64,000 nucleotides of DNA from Streptomyces sp. NRRL F-5123 (GCF_000721495.1 NZ_JOHY01000030.1:1-64000); one strand, 5' to 3'. Positions 1 to 8,420 are shown, counted from the stretch's first letter. A program made the numbers and translations. The notes: generated by a model from the letters alone, not told the origin.

Positions 1-74
1 CCGCCGCCCCGCCCATGCCCTCCACGCCGCCCCAGCCACCCGCCCCGCCGGAGGAGCCCGCGGCGGAGGAGTGA
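1..74 (+). CDS. C-terminal tail of a gene entering from the left (partial)
   Basis: The frame ending in TGA at 72-74 is open back to the window edge and reads a Pro/Ala-rich tail finishing with several Glu residues. It is too short to identify. It could be the end of a real upstream protein or simply an open GC-rich frame; the stop followed by a gene start about 30 bases later fits a normal gene junction. Confidence 0.3.
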   Translation, partial: AAPPMPSTPPQPPAPPEEPAAEE

Positions 75-105
75 GGCAGCCGCGAACGCCAGGTCGGCCT
101 CGGGA

Positions 106-744
106 GTGCCCGTCAGCAGGAAAAGCACGAGCCCACGGAGCGGAAGGAGCGGGCACCTGACCACCGCCCCCGGCGACGCACAGCGTGCCGCGCTCCCCTA
201 CCTGGCCATGCGGGACATCGTCGAGCAGAAGCGGCACGCCGTACCCGGCAAGCTGGAGATCACCAGGGAGGGGATCGTCCACGACGCAGCCTCTCCCGGC
301 GGCCCCCACGAGCTGACCGCCGCCCGGGTCAGCCGCAGGCTGGAGAAGGTCATGCCGGAGGGCCTGCTCGCGCACACCGGCACGCCGGACGTGGAGGACG
401 TCCACGAGGGCGTCATGCGCCACCCGGACGTCATGGTGATCGCCGAGGCGGACATGGAGGTCGAGGGCTCCTTCGACCCCGGCACCCTGCTCGCGGCGAT
501 CGAGGTGGTCTCGCGGTCGAACCCGGACAACGACTGGGTCGGCAAGATGCGCGACTACCCGCTTCTCGGCATCCCCGTCTACGTCCTCTTCGACCCGCGC
601 ACCGGCGAGGGCGCCGTGCTGAGCGACATCCATCCGACGCCGAACGGCCCGCGCTACGCGACACGTACGGACTTCGTCTACGGCGAGGACGTGACGATCG
701 GGGAGTGGACGATATCCACGGACAATCTCCCCCGCTACACGTGA
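106..744 (+). CDS. Uma2 family (DUF820) PD-(D/E)XK nuclease-fold protein
   Basis: This is a 212-residue protein of the Uma2 family, restriction-endonuclease-fold proteins that are abundant in Streptomyces but have no settled role. The fold's catalytic pattern is visible: Pro-Asp at residues 107-108, Glu133 in a strand followed by a Ser-rich turn, Lys147, and the typical 'VYVLFDPRTG' strand near 158-167. The first 35 residues are Ser/Arg-rich and poorly conserved in character, so an ATG at 208 may be the true start; neither start has a strong ribosome binding site. It precedes trmO but shares no obvious function with it. Family assignment is fairly secure; nuclease activity is inferred from the fold only. 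Confidence 0.75.
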   Translation: MPVSRKSTSPRSGRSGHLTTAPGDAQRAALPYLAMRDIVEQKRHAVPGKLEITREGIVHDAASPGGPHELTAARVSRRLEKVMPEGLLAHTGTPDVEDVHEGVMRHPDVMVIAEADMEVEGSFDPGTLLAAIEVVSRSNPDNDWVGKMRDYPLLGIPVYVLFDPRTGEGAVLSDIHPTPNGPRYATRTDFVYGEDVTIGEWTISTDNLPRYT

Positions 745-785
745 CGCATCCGCGCGGCACGTCGCCGAAGAGGTACAACGTTGCC

Positions 786-1253
786 ATGACCAGCTTCGAG
801 ATCACACCGATCGGCACGGTCCGGAACGACCGGACGGACGTCCAGGACACGGACAACTGGGGGGCCGTCCGGAGCGTCATCACCGTCGACGAGCGGTTCG
901 GGGAGGCGTGCCTGCAAGGGCTGGAGAGCTTCTCCCACGTCGAAGTCCTCTTCGTCTTCGACCAGTTCGCGGAGAAGGACGACTACCGCGAGCCGCACCC
1001 GTACCGCGGGCGCGCGGATCTGCCGCCGATGGGGGTCTTCGCCGGGCGCGGACCGCGCAGGCCGAACCGGATCGGGGTGACGTGCTGCGCCGTCGAGTCC
1101 GTCCAGGGGCGGGAGTTGACGGTCGTGGGGCTCGACGCGGTGTCCGGCACTCCGGTGATCGACCTCAAGCCGGTGATGGAGGAGTTCCGCGTCATGGACG
1201 TCACGCAGCCGGAGTGGGTGAGCCGCATGATGGCGGACTACTTCACGCCGTAG
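786..1253 (+). CDS. trmO: TrmO-type tRNA methyltransferase (TsaA/YaeB family)
   Basis: The 155-residue protein matches the S-adenosylmethionine-dependent TrmO family, which methylates N6-threonylcarbamoyladenosine at position 37 of tRNAs reading ACY codons. Visible family motifs are 'GLESFSHVEVLF' (45-56), the 'FAGRGPRRPNRIGVT' block (85-99) and 'GLDAVSGTPVIDLKP' (115-129), which form the beta-barrel SAM site. The ATG at 786 is preferred because the longer frame from 705 overlaps the Uma2 gene and adds a non-conserved extension. It is short compared with E. coli TrmO, as usual for actinobacterial members that lack the C-terminal domain. Substrate specificity in this organism is inferred from the family. 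Confidence 0.82.
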   Translation: MTSFEITPIGTVRNDRTDVQDTDNWGAVRSVITVDERFGEACLQGLESFSHVEVLFVFDQFAEKDDYREPHPYRGRADLPPMGVFAGRGPRRPNRIGVTCCAVESVQGRELTVVGLDAVSGTPVIDLKPVMEEFRVMDVTQPEWVSRMMADYFTP

Positions 1254-1263
1254 CCTGGCCGCC

Positions 1264-2094
1264 ATGACGACGGAGCGCGCGGACGGCGGCGGGACGGCGG
1301 AAGTGCTGGCCGGAGGGCTGGCCAACGCGGGCGCGGTCTTCCGGCGGGGGGACGTCGTCGACCGCCCCGCGCCGCCGACCGCCCGCGCGCTGCACGCGCA
1401 CCTGCGGGAGTTGGCCGAGCGCGGCTTCACGGGGGCGCCGGCTCCCGTACGGCTCGCGGGAGACGGCCGCGAGCAGCTCACCTTCGTTCCCGGCGAGGTC
1501 GCGCTGCCGCCCTTTCCCGCGTGGGTGATGACGGACGACGCGCTCGCGTCCGTGGGGCGGCTGCTGCGCCGACTCCACGACACGGCGGCCCTGATCCCCG
1601 TCGACCGCGCCGCCGACTGGCCGCGCGAACTCGCCGACCCCGAGGGCGGCACGCTCCTGTGCCACAACGACATCTGCCCGGAGAACGTCGTCTTCCGCTC
1701 CGGCCGCGCCGCCGCCTTCATCGACTTCGACCTCGCCGCCCCCGGCCGCCCCCTCTGGGACGTCGCCATGACCGCCCGCTACTGGGTCCCCGTGCTCGAC
1801 CCCGCCACGGCCGCCGTCCACTACCCCACCGCTCCCGACCCGTTCCCCCGCCTCCGCGTCCTCGCCGACGCCTACGGCCTCTCCCCGGAAGACCGCGCCG
1901 CCCTCCCCGCCCTCGTCGAGCAGGCCACCGCCGCGGGCCGCGCCTTCGTCACCGCCCGCCTCGCCGCAGGCGACCCCGTCTACACCGCCGCCCACGCGAA
2001 ACTGGGCGGCTGGCAGCGCTGGGACCGCCTCCAGTCCTGGCAGACCGCGAACCGCGAGCGCTTCGTCGCGGCGCTGCTGACGGAGATGCCGTGA
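1264..2094 (+). CDS. APH/choline-kinase family phosphotransferase
   Basis: This is a 276-residue protein of the aminoglycoside phosphotransferase/choline kinase superfamily. The Brenner motif is 'CHNDICPENVVF' (133-144) with catalytic Asp136 and Asn141. The metal-binding motif is 'FIDFD' (152-156), and a tryptophan-containing 'PLWDVA' helix follows, all in the usual order. Residues upstream of 130 form a shortened ATP-binding lobe. It starts 10 bases after trmO and may be co-transcribed. The substrate is unknown; many Streptomyces genomes carry several such kinases, and this one should not be called a resistance gene from sequence alone. Confidence 0.75.
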   Translation: MTTERADGGGTAEVLAGGLANAGAVFRRGDVVDRPAPPTARALHAHLRELAERGFTGAPAPVRLAGDGREQLTFVPGEVALPPFPAWVMTDDALASVGRLLRRLHDTAALIPVDRAADWPRELADPEGGTLLCHNDICPENVVFRSGRAAAFIDFDLAAPGRPLWDVAMTARYWVPVLDPATAAVHYPTAPDPFPRLRVLADAYGLSPEDRAALPALVEQATAAGRAFVTARLAAGDPVYTAAHAKLGGWQRWDRLQSWQTANRERFVAALLTEMP

Positions 2095-2216
2095 GCGAAG
2101 TGCCCGCGTCCCGCGGCCGGTTGGGGCCGCCGGAGGCACGTTGCAGGAGGGGCGCGGGGCGTAGTCGCGGGCGCTAGGGTCGGTGGGGCCGGGGAGTCCA
2201 CGAGAGGAGCCGTGCC

Positions 2217-4268
2217 ATGCGCCCGCCGCACGAGTTGGACCGCGTCCGGTGGCGGAAGCTCACCCACGCGTACGGCTCCGCCGAGGATCTGCCGGGGATG
2301 CTCAGGGGGTTGTACGGGGACGAGGAGGCCGTGGGCGAGGCGCTGTTCGAGCTGAACGGGGCCTTCCAGGGAGACACCCCCGGATACGCGTCGTCCGCCG
2401 TCCAGGCCGTGCCCTTCCTCGCGCACGCCGCACTGCACTCGCCGAGCCGCCAGCGGGACGGCGCGCTGATGCTGCTGGCCCTCTTCGCCGAGCCCCACGA
2501 GGACGCCGCGGTGCGGGCGGCGGTCGCGCGCGAGGTCGAGGGGCTGCTCCCCTGCCTGCGCGACCCCGCCCCCGCCGTCCGCCGCGCGGCCCTGCGCCTG
2601 CCCGCGGCGGCGGCCGATCTACTGGCCCCGCAGGTACGGGAGTCGGCCCTCGCGGAGGCCGACGCGCTCTACGCCGCCGACCCGGTGGTGCCGATACGCG
2701 CCGACGCGCTCGCGCTGCGCGTGCTGCTGGGCCGCACCGGCGCCCTCCCCCTGGACAGCCCGCAGCCGCCGATACGCCTGGCGGCGGCCATCCTCACGGC
2801 CATGACCTCGGGCCCCCCGTACGCACCGGAGGTGGTGCGGATCTTCGCGGAGGCCGAGCCGGAGCAGGGGTACGAGGACGACGGGGAGTACGGGGAGTAC
2901 GGGGAGGGCGACTCCGCCGCCGCCGACCTCGCGGACCTGTGGGCGGAGGCGACGGAGGGGCCGTACGACCCCTCGTACGCGGAAGAGGAGGCGGAGGAGC
3001 AGGCGGAGGACGCCGACGGCGCGCCCGGCTCGTACGAGGCCGACGACGCCCCCGGGGCCTCCCGCGGTGACCGGCTGGTGGCGGACTTCCCCTGGCCCGG
3101 CACCGACCTGCCCGGGACGCAGGTCAGCGCCCTCGGCGACGTCCTCGCGGCGGACCCGGACGCCACCTTCGAGGTCGCGGCCCGCTGGATCGCGGACGGC
3201 GACGAGGAGCGGCGCGGCAGCAACCTCGCCGAGAACGTCCTCCACGAGTGGCGGGACCGCGAGCCCGCCTTCCTCGCGCTCGCCCTCGACGCGCTGCCGC
3301 ACGCGCGGCACCCCGGTGAGCTGGCGAACCGGATCGGCGCCGTCACCCGGTGGGTCGCCCTGGACCCCGCGCCCGGCGTACGGCTGCGCGACACGCTTCA
3401 CGCGCACGCGTCCGGCGCGGAGGACCAGCCCGCGAGGGAGGCGCTGCTCGCCCTCGTCCGCGCCCGCGACCCGCGCGCCCTCGACCTGCTCCCGGAGCGG
3501 CCCGGCCCGGCGGCGCTGCGGGCGGCGGCCGTGCACTTCCCGGCGCAGTCCGCGCGGCTCGTGCCGGTGCTGCGCCGCGAGTTGGCGGCGCCGAAGCTCT
3601 GGGGCGGCGACGCCGTCATCCTCGTCGAGGCGCTGGCCGCGCTCGGCCCGGCGGCGGTGCGCGAGGCCCAGGAGGAGCTGACCGGGTGCCTGCGCGAGGA
3701 CCGCGCCGGGCTCACGGCGGCGCGAACGCTGGGCGATGCGGGCGCGGGCTCGCCGGAGGTCCTGGGCCTGCTGCGGATGGCGCTGCACCACCGAGACACC
3801 CGCATGCGGGCAACCGCGGCCGTGGCCTACTCCCGGCTCACCGGCGAGCCGGCCGCCGCCGTGAACGTCCTCGCCCCGCTGCTGGCCTCCCCCGGCGAAG
3901 CCCCCCTGCACCTGCCCCTCATCGAAGCCCTGGGCCCGGCGGCCTCCCGACTCCTCCCCCGCGTCGAGTCGCTGCTGCGGGAGCCCTACGAGCCGACGCG
4001 TGTCGCCGCGGCCGCGGCCACGTTCTGGCTCACCGGCGACCCGGCCCGCGCGACCCCCGTCCTGACCGCGGCCGTGGCCCCCACCCCGACCGGCCTGAAG
4101 GCCCTCAAGGCCCTCGCCGCGATGGGCCCCGCCCCGGCCGAACTCCACCCCGCCCTCACGGAGTTCGCCACCTCCCCCCGCCGCCAACTGGGCCCGTCCA
4201 CGGCGGAGGAACCGCACCCGGACGTCCAACTCCGCGACCTGGCCCGCCGGCTGCTCGCGGCTAGCTGA
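2217..4268 (+). CDS. Large HEAT-repeat protein
   Basis: This 683-residue cytosolic protein is built of paired helices typical of HEAT/armadillo repeats. Examples are the runs around residues 60-160 and a long series from about 380 to the end, where Ala/Leu-rich helix pairs recur with Pro or Asp-Pro turns such as 'PAPAVRRAALRLP' and 'DTRMRATAAVAYSRLTG'. A highly acidic, Glu/Asp/Tyr-rich insert at roughly 220-285 separates two repeat blocks. Such proteins are protein-interaction scaffolds; no catalytic motif is seen. The ATG at 2217 follows a GAGAGGAGCC ribosome binding site. Family role is not known, and no neighbour suggests one. Confidence 0.72.
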   Translation: MRPPHELDRVRWRKLTHAYGSAEDLPGMLRGLYGDEEAVGEALFELNGAFQGDTPGYASSAVQAVPFLAHAALHSPSRQRDGALMLLALFAEPHEDAAVRAAVAREVEGLLPCLRDPAPAVRRAALRLPAAAADLLAPQVRESALAEADALYAADPVVPIRADALALRVLLGRTGALPLDSPQPPIRLAAAILTAMTSGPPYAPEVVRIFAEAEPEQGYEDDGEYGEYGEGDSAAADLADLWAEATEGPYDPSYAEEEAEEQAEDADGAPGSYEADDAPGASRGDRLVADFPWPGTDLPGTQVSALGDVLAADPDATFEVAARWIADGDEERRGSNLAENVLHEWRDREPAFLALALDALPHARHPGELANRIGAVTRWVALDPAPGVRLRDTLHAHASGAEDQPAREALLALVRARDPRALDLLPERPGPAALRAAAVHFPAQSARLVPVLRRELAAPKLWGGDAVILVEALAALGPAAVREAQEELTGCLREDRAGLTAARTLGDAGAGSPEVLGLLRMALHHRDTRMRATAAVAYSRLTGEPAAAVNVLAPLLASPGEAPLHLPLIEALGPAASRLLPRVESLLREPYEPTRVAAAAATFWLTGDPARATPVLTAAVAPTPTGLKALKALAAMGPAPAELHPALTEFATSPRRQLGPSTAEEPHPDVQLRDLARRLLAAS

Positions 4269-4440
4269 CCGGAACGGTCTGCCGGATCTCGGCGCCGGCG
4301 AGGCCGTTCGGGGCGAACGTTGCTGCTGCGACGCGCAGTTCGGGCGTCAGGGCGGACCAGATGTCGTCGAGGAGTTCGGTGCGGTCCCCGGCGGTGGTGC
4401 GGATCTGGGTGAAGGGCCCGCCGGTCGCGACGACGGTCAC
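4261..4440 (-). CDS. Small unidentified ORF or gene remnant
   Basis: A minus-strand frame ending at 4261 reads protein-like sequence for about 80 residues, for example 'ELLDDIWSALTPELRVAAATF'. In the frame of the neighbouring TPR gene this stretch has no continuation. A GTG at 4440 would give 59 residues, but no ribosome binding site is seen and the open frame continues upstream into the TPR gene in another phase. It may be a short downstream gene, the displaced end of a longer one, or a decayed fragment. Its stop region overlaps the stop of the convergent HEAT-repeat gene by a few bases. Confidence 0.3.
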   Translation of the reverse strand: MTVVATGGPFTQIRTTAGDRTELLDDIWSALTPELRVAAATFAPNGLAGAEIRQTVPVS

Positions 4441-4526
4441 CCGCGGGGTGAGGATCGGCGGGCCCGGCTCGTAGTCCAGCCCGTCCAGCGCCTCACCGGG
4501 TGCGGCACCCGAGCGGGCGGGCGCCG

Positions 4527-5702
4527 CTAGTGGTCCGCGGCGGCGCGGGTGCGGGGGTGGTCGGGGCCGTAGTGGGTGAGCCAGTCGGCGGTGACGGGGG
4601 CCCACTCCTCGGGGGTGTCGCGGATACGGGCCAGGACCGTGCGGATCTCCAGGACGGCGATGTGGGCGGGCGCCAGGGCGGCGCGGGCGGCCACGAGTGC
4701 CTCCTCGGCCGCGGCCTCGGCCTCCGTGCGGCGGCCGAGGCCGTGCAGGGCCGTTGCCCGCTGGAAACAGTGTCTGCCCGGGGCGTCCAGCGCCCTCGTC
4801 GGCGCGGCCTCGACGAGTGCCAGCGCCTCCTCGTAACGGCCCTGCCGCGACAGCGCGTTGGCCAGCTCGCGGCGCAGGGTCGTCGTGACGGGGCCGGTCG
4901 GGTGGTCGCGCTCGGACGGGGCCAGCAGGTCGCGCAGGACCGTTTCCGCCTCGGCGGCGCGGCCGGTCTCGACGAGGCAGTAGGCCAGGCCGCAGGCGCT
5001 TCCGGCGCGCTCCACCTCCGGGACCGAACCGGGCCGCACCGCCAGCAGGGCCCGGCATTCCGACTCCGCCTGCTCGTAGCGGCCGAGCACGGCCAGGACA
5101 TCGGCACGGAGCAGCAGGGTGCGGTAGACCAGCTTGTGCTGGGCGCCCAGCACCATGACCAGCCTCGGTACGAGGTCGTCCACGAATGCGACGGCCTCGC
5201 CGAAGCGGGCCTGGGCGCTCAGCAGCCGGGAGTACACGATCCGGCTGGCGAAATACGCCTTCACGGTCGACGGGGTCGGCGCGGAGCACGCGCCGTAGAG
5301 CTTCGCCACGTCCGCCAGCTCGGCTTCGGCCAGGGCGAACCGGCCGCACAGCAGATGCGTGGTCGCGGCCATGCTGCGCAGGCCCAGCACCCTGTTGAGC
5401 GGCGGCCGCCGGTCCGACTCGACCAGGGACCGCGCCGCGTCGACAAGCCGCAGTGCCTCCTCGGGCCGGTCCAAGGCCATCTCGACCATCCAGAGCACCG
5501 TCTGGACCGCCACCACCCTGCCGGGATCCGGCTTCCGCGCGCTTTCCCGCACGGCCAGCAGATCACGCAACCGCTGCTCCGCGGCGACCAGATCCTTGCC
5601 GAACAGCGCCGTGGCGTCCTTCAACTCGGCGTCCACGCCCACCTGCTGCCGCGATCGTCGACCGCGCCACGACAGTGTTCCCACCCCGGCCCCCCAGCCC
5701 AT
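4527..5702 (-). CDS. Tetratricopeptide repeat protein
   Basis: This is a 391-residue protein made mainly of tetratricopeptide repeats. Recurrent 34-residue helix pairs carry the Ala/Gly-Tyr pattern, for example 'LLRADVLAVLGRYEQAESECRALL', 'RRELANALSRQGRYEEALALVE' and 'ALHGLGRRTEAEAAAEEAL'. The final motif 'THYGPDHPRTRAAADH' is typical of Streptomyces TPR proteins of the tetratricopeptide/NB-ARC-associated group. No signal peptide or catalytic domain is visible, so it is probably a cytosolic interaction protein. The start is uncertain: the ATG at 5702 opens a Trp/Gly-rich leader, and a GTG near 5643 would give a protein starting just before the repeats. Confidence 0.7.
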   Translation of the reverse strand: MGWGAGVGTLSWRGRRSRQQVGVDAELKDATALFGKDLVAAEQRLRDLLAVRESARKPDPGRVVAVQTVLWMVEMALDRPEEALRLVDAARSLVESDRRPPLNRVLGLRSMAATTHLLCGRFALAEAELADVAKLYGACSAPTPSTVKAYFASRIVYSRLLSAQARFGEAVAFVDDLVPRLVMVLGAQHKLVYRTLLLRADVLAVLGRYEQAESECRALLAVRPGSVPEVERAGSACGLAYCLVETGRAAEAETVLRDLLAPSERDHPTGPVTTTLRRELANALSRQGRYEEALALVEAAPTRALDAPGRHCFQRATALHGLGRRTEAEAAAEEALVAARAALAPAHIAVLEIRTVLARIRDTPEEWAPVTADWLTHYGPDHPRTRAAADH

Positions 5703-5746
5703 TCCCCAGTGGCGGCCATCGTAGCGGCGCGGTCCGACAGCGCCCC

Positions 5747-6574
5747 CTAGAAACCCACGCCGCGCAGTGCCGCGACGACGGCGGCAGGGGCCTCCAGCGG
5801 GATGAGGTGACCCGCGGTCGGAAAGGGGACGAGGGTCGCGGTCGGGATCGCGGTGGCGTAGTGGTGGGCCATCGACACGAAGTCGGGGGTGTCGAGGGCT
5901 CCGGCGCCGATCAGGGTGGGGCTGGTCAGGGCCGTCGCGGGGAGGGCGGTGCCCGGCTGGGAGTGGGCCTCCACCGTGGGCTGGTTGGCCAGGGCCGTCC
6001 GCAGGGGGGCGCGGACGCGCGAGATCAGGGCGGGCGGGACCGCTGACCAGGGGCGGGCGGGGCCGCGCAGCCACATGTCGAGGTTGACCTCGACCGCAGC
6101 GTCCAGGTCGCCCGCCGCCAGCGCCGTCCCTTCCGCCGCGTCGTAGGCGCGCAGTTCGGGCGAGCGGTCGAAGCCGGGCCAGGGCGGCGAGAAGGCGGCG
6201 AGGGCGCTCACCCGCTCCGGGTGGGTCAGCGCGAACTCCACCGCGATCCGCCCGCCCCACGACAGACCCGCGAGGTTCACCCGGGCGAGCCCCAGGTGGT
6301 CGAGCAGCGCGGCGAGGTCGGCGACCTCCTCGAAGGGGCCGTCCGGCGGCGGCGACTGGCCGAAGCCGCGCAGGTCGTAGCGGACGACCGTACGGTCCGC
6401 GGCCAGCACGGGCGCGACCTCGTCCCACACGTGGTGATCGGTCAGGCCGTCGTGGACGAGGACGACGGGCGGGGCGGCGGACACGGAGGAGGAGGGAGCG
6501 GAGGAGGCGGCGGACAGCGGCCGGCCCTCGACGACGTAGCGGAGAGCACCCTTCCCGGGCGGCAGGCTGAGCAT
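5747..6574 (-). CDS. Alpha/beta hydrolase
   Basis: This 275-residue alpha/beta-hydrolase-fold enzyme has the oxyanion motif 'HDG' (41-43), the nucleophile elbow 'GLSWG' with Ser105, and a C-terminal catalytic His256 in 'AGHLIPLEAP'; an Asp in the 'ALDTPDF' loop fits the acid. The pattern 'VRYDLRGFGQS' is shared with 3-oxoadipate enol-lactonase and peroxidase-like hydrolases, but the substrate cannot be told. A Ser/Ala-rich insert at residues 21-35 is unusual. The ATG at 6574 is preferred over one 12 codons upstream because the added residues (Gly/Cys/His-rich) look non-native. Confidence 0.8.
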   Translation of the reverse strand: MLSLPPGKGALRYVVEGRPLSAASSAPSSSVSAAPPVVLVHDGLTDHHVWDEVAPVLAADRTVVRYDLRGFGQSPPPDGPFEEVADLAALLDHLGLARVNLAGLSWGGRIAVEFALTHPERVSALAAFSPPWPGFDRSPELRAYDAAEGTALAAGDLDAAVEVNLDMWLRGPARPWSAVPPALISRVRAPLRTALANQPTVEAHSQPGTALPATALTSPTLIGAGALDTPDFVSMAHHYATAIPTATLVPFPTAGHLIPLEAPAAVVAALRGVGF

Positions 6575-6643
6575 GCCGGGATGCTCGCAGCCGCCCGGCG
6601 CGCCCGCCACCGATAATCGGGCCGCCCGCTCCCCCCGCGCCGC

Positions 6644-6889
6644 CTACTCCACCTCCTGGAGGACGCGCTCGATCTTCGCCATCCGCACCGAGATCTCCGC
6701 GAGGCTGCGCTGCGTCGCCTCCTGCGACGCGACCGACCGCTCGCTGATCGTGCGGAACTCCGCCTCCCGCGTCAGCTGCGCCCGCGCGCGAAGGTGCGCG
6801 CCGACCTGCCGGATGACCGTGACCAGCACGGCGCCGAATATCGCGAGGACGACGACTTCTTCGATGAGCCAGTTGGGCATGTGCGTCAC
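6644..6889 (-). CDS. Small membrane protein with coiled-coil tail
   Basis: This 81-residue protein has one membrane segment near residues 8-26 ('EEVVVLAIFGAVLVTVIRQ'), then a basic stretch and a heptad-rich helix ending 'MAKIERVLQEVE', likely a coiled coil in the cytoplasm. It overlaps the stop of the upstream winged-helix regulator gene by four bases, so the two are translationally coupled and probably one operon. The pairing suggests it either anchors or senses a signal for that regulator; this is inference. No family name is recognised. Confidence 0.65.
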   Translation of the reverse strand: MTHMPNWLIEEVVVLAIFGAVLVTVIRQVGAHLRARAQLTREAEFRTISERSVASQEATQRSLAEISVRMAKIERVLQEVE

Positions 6890-7233
6890 GACTCCTTCTG
6901 CGCGGCCTCGCCGCGCTCTGCGATCTCCGGGAGCGTCCGGGCCGCGGCGGTCAGCGTCCGCGGGGTGAGGTGCAGGTCGAACGGCGCGACCTCGTAGAAC
7001 TTCATCGCCTTGCCGTCGTCGGACACCTCGATCCGCGCCGCGACCAGTCCGGCCGTCTCCAGACGCTTGAGGTGCACCTGCAGCAGCGCCCTGCTGATCC
7101 CCAGGTCGCGGGCCAGCTGGCTCACGTAGGTGGGACCGGACGACAGGGCCGCGAGGACGCGCATCCGGTGCGGGCTGGCGAGCGTCGCCAGCACCTTCAC
7201 CAGACCCTCGCCCGTCAGATCCGTGGTTTCCAT
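6886..7233 (-). CDS. Winged-helix (ArsR/HTH_20-type) transcriptional regulator
   Basis: The 115-residue protein is a winged-helix DNA-binding regulator. 'VLATLASPHRMRVLAAL' forms the first helices, 'YVSQLARDLGISRALLQVHLKRLETAGLV' is the helix-turn-helix, and the wing is 'DGKAMKFYEV'. No metal-binding Cys motif of classical ArsR is present. The ATG at 7233 is chosen because a perfect AGGAGG-type ribosome binding site lies just upstream; the TTG at 7254 would start inside the operator repeat. A large inverted repeat at 7245-7272 lies immediately before the start, so autoregulation is very likely. It is followed by a coupled small membrane protein. Confidence 0.78.
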   Translation of the reverse strand: METTDLTGEGLVKVLATLASPHRMRVLAALSSGPTYVSQLARDLGISRALLQVHLKRLETAGLVAARIEVSDDGKAMKFYEVAPFDLHLTPRTLTAAARTLPEIAERGEAAQKES

Positions 7234-7244
7234 AAGCTCCTCCT

Positions 7245-7272
7245 GCACGTGCAAGGAATTATTTGCACGTGC
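7245..7272. promoter_or_regulatory. Double palindromic operator before the winged-helix regulator
   Basis: Two 10-base arms, GCACGTGCAA and TTGCACGTGC, form a perfect inverted repeat around an 8-base AT-rich spacer, and each arm contains the palindrome GCACGTGC. The site is just upstream of the regulator's ribosome binding site and faces the divergent zinc-ribbon gene. It is the natural autoregulatory operator of the adjacent winged-helix protein. Confidence 0.7.
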
Positions 7273-7339
7273 CGACTGTCACTGTCAACCGCGCGTACGC
7301 CTTGCCGGAGCAGCGGGCCGTCCGCCACGCTCAGGCGTC

Positions 7340-7597
7340 ATGGACAGCTACTCGGGGGAAATGCCGGCCGCAGGCCGGTCCGCGAAGTGCAGCAGCTGCG
7401 GCGGGACCGCGCTGGAACCCGGCTTCATCGAGGACTCCGGCGAAGGCTCGAAGGGCTACGCCCGCTGGATCGCCGGGCCGCTGCAGCGCGGCATATTCGG
7501 CGGGGCGCGGCGGATGGGCAAGCAGCGCTGGCAGATCGAGGCCTTCCGCTGCACGTCGTGCGGCCATCTGGACCTGTTCGCCCACAAGCCGGTCTGA
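7340..7597 (+). CDS. Small zinc-ribbon protein
   Basis: This 85-residue protein has two CxxC knuckles, Cys17/Cys20 and Cys71/Cys74, separated by about 50 residues containing an aromatic, Gly-rich segment; this is a zinc-ribbon arrangement. The final 'CTSCGHLDLFAH' resembles the end of Streptomyces PF20097-like small proteins of unknown function. It is divergent from the winged-helix regulator gene, with the operator between them, so it may belong to the same regulon. The ATG at 7340 was chosen because the longer frame upstream crosses the regulator coding region. Function is unknown. Confidence 0.65.
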   Translation: MDSYSGEMPAAGRSAKCSSCGGTALEPGFIEDSGEGSKGYARWIAGPLQRGIFGGARRMGKQRWQIEAFRCTSCGHLDLFAHKPV

Positions 7598-7703
7598 GCG
7601 CGGGGCGGCAGGGCGGCAGGGGCGCCAGGGGCGGTACGGCCCGGATTTCGTACGGCCCAGGTCCGTACGAGGCACGCGTCCGTACCCGGCCGAGCACGGC
7701 AAT

Positions 7704-7736
7704 GGGCCGCGGCGAATGGTCAGTTCGCCGCGGCCC
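7704..7736. terminator. Bidirectional terminator hairpin
   Basis: A perfect 13-bp GC-rich stem with a 7-base loop lies between the ends of two convergent genes (zinc ribbon on plus, secreted protein on minus). There is no long T tract, as is common in Streptomyces. Confidence 0.6.
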
Positions 7737-7799
7737 GTCACGCATTCCACCGCCGCACCACCGCGACGGGCAGTCCGCGCCGCCCCGGTGGTGGTCCGG

Positions 7800-8207
7800 C
7801 TACCACCAGGACGAGCAGCGCGCCGTCCCGTCGTTGTTCGCCTGGATGCACACCCGCGTCAGGGCGGGGCTGTTGTCGGGCACGTAGCCGCTCTCCAGGG
7901 ACCGGCCGGGGCCGACCCAGATGCGGTTCTGGAGGCCGTAGAAGTGGCTGGTGTTGCCCTCGGGCGCCCAGTCCATCCAGCCGGAGCAGTCCACGCTGCC
8001 GTAGTTGTCGACCAGGTTGCGGACCTGCCAGCCGGTGAGGGAGTTGTTCTCGGTCATCATCGTCGCGTGGCAGTTGCCGCTCCAGACGGTGTACCGCGCC
8101 GTCTCCGCGGACGCGACCCCGCTGGTGCCCAGCACCAGCGCGCCCGCACCGGCCATCGCACCCGCCACCACGGCGGCTCTGCGCACTACGCTCATCTTCT
8201 TCGTCAT
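7800..8207 (-). CDS. Secreted cysteine-containing small protein
   Basis: The 135-residue precursor has a Sec signal peptide: 'MTKKMSVVRRAAVVAG', a hydrophobic Ala/Gly core, and a likely cleavage after 'GVASA'. The mature part, about 100 residues, is polar and aromatic-rich with four cysteines in the segments 'GNCHAT', 'VDCSGW', 'RVCIQ' and 'ARCSSW', suggesting two disulfides. The C-terminus ends in two tryptophans. Streptomyces genomes carry several such small secreted proteins without known role. The ATG at 8207 begins the classical signal peptide; the longer frame from 8279 adds a non-signal leader. Confidence 0.7.
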   Translation of the reverse strand: MTKKMSVVRRAAVVAGAMAGAGALVLGTSGVASAETARYTVWSGNCHATMMTENNSLTGWQVRNLVDNYGSVDCSGWMDWAPEGNTSHFYGLQNRIWVGPGRSLESGYVPDNSPALTRVCIQANNDGTARCSSWW

Positions 8208-8420
8208 GTCTCCCCGCTTTCCGAATCCGGCCGCCGGTCCGTGACCGGCGTCGGACCCGATCCTGTGCGAGGCCGCCAACGCGCCGCCAACAGCCCGCCA
8301 ACGCGCGCACGGAGCCCTGCCGTTGGCCCGCCTCCGGCACCTGGCGCCCGGCGGTGGGCAGAGGCGGACGCGGAGGCGGGTCCGTAACGCTGACGGCGTG
8401 CTGACGGCGCGCTGACCGCG

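Noticed and set aside
735..1769. Minus-strand ORF opposite trmO and the kinase gene
   Set aside because: Low-complexity Arg/Ala/Ser translation antisense to two recognised genes.
1264..2094. An antibiotic resistance gene
   Set aside because: The kinase fold is shared by many metabolic enzymes and the sequence lacks features of a known aminoglycoside-modifying class.
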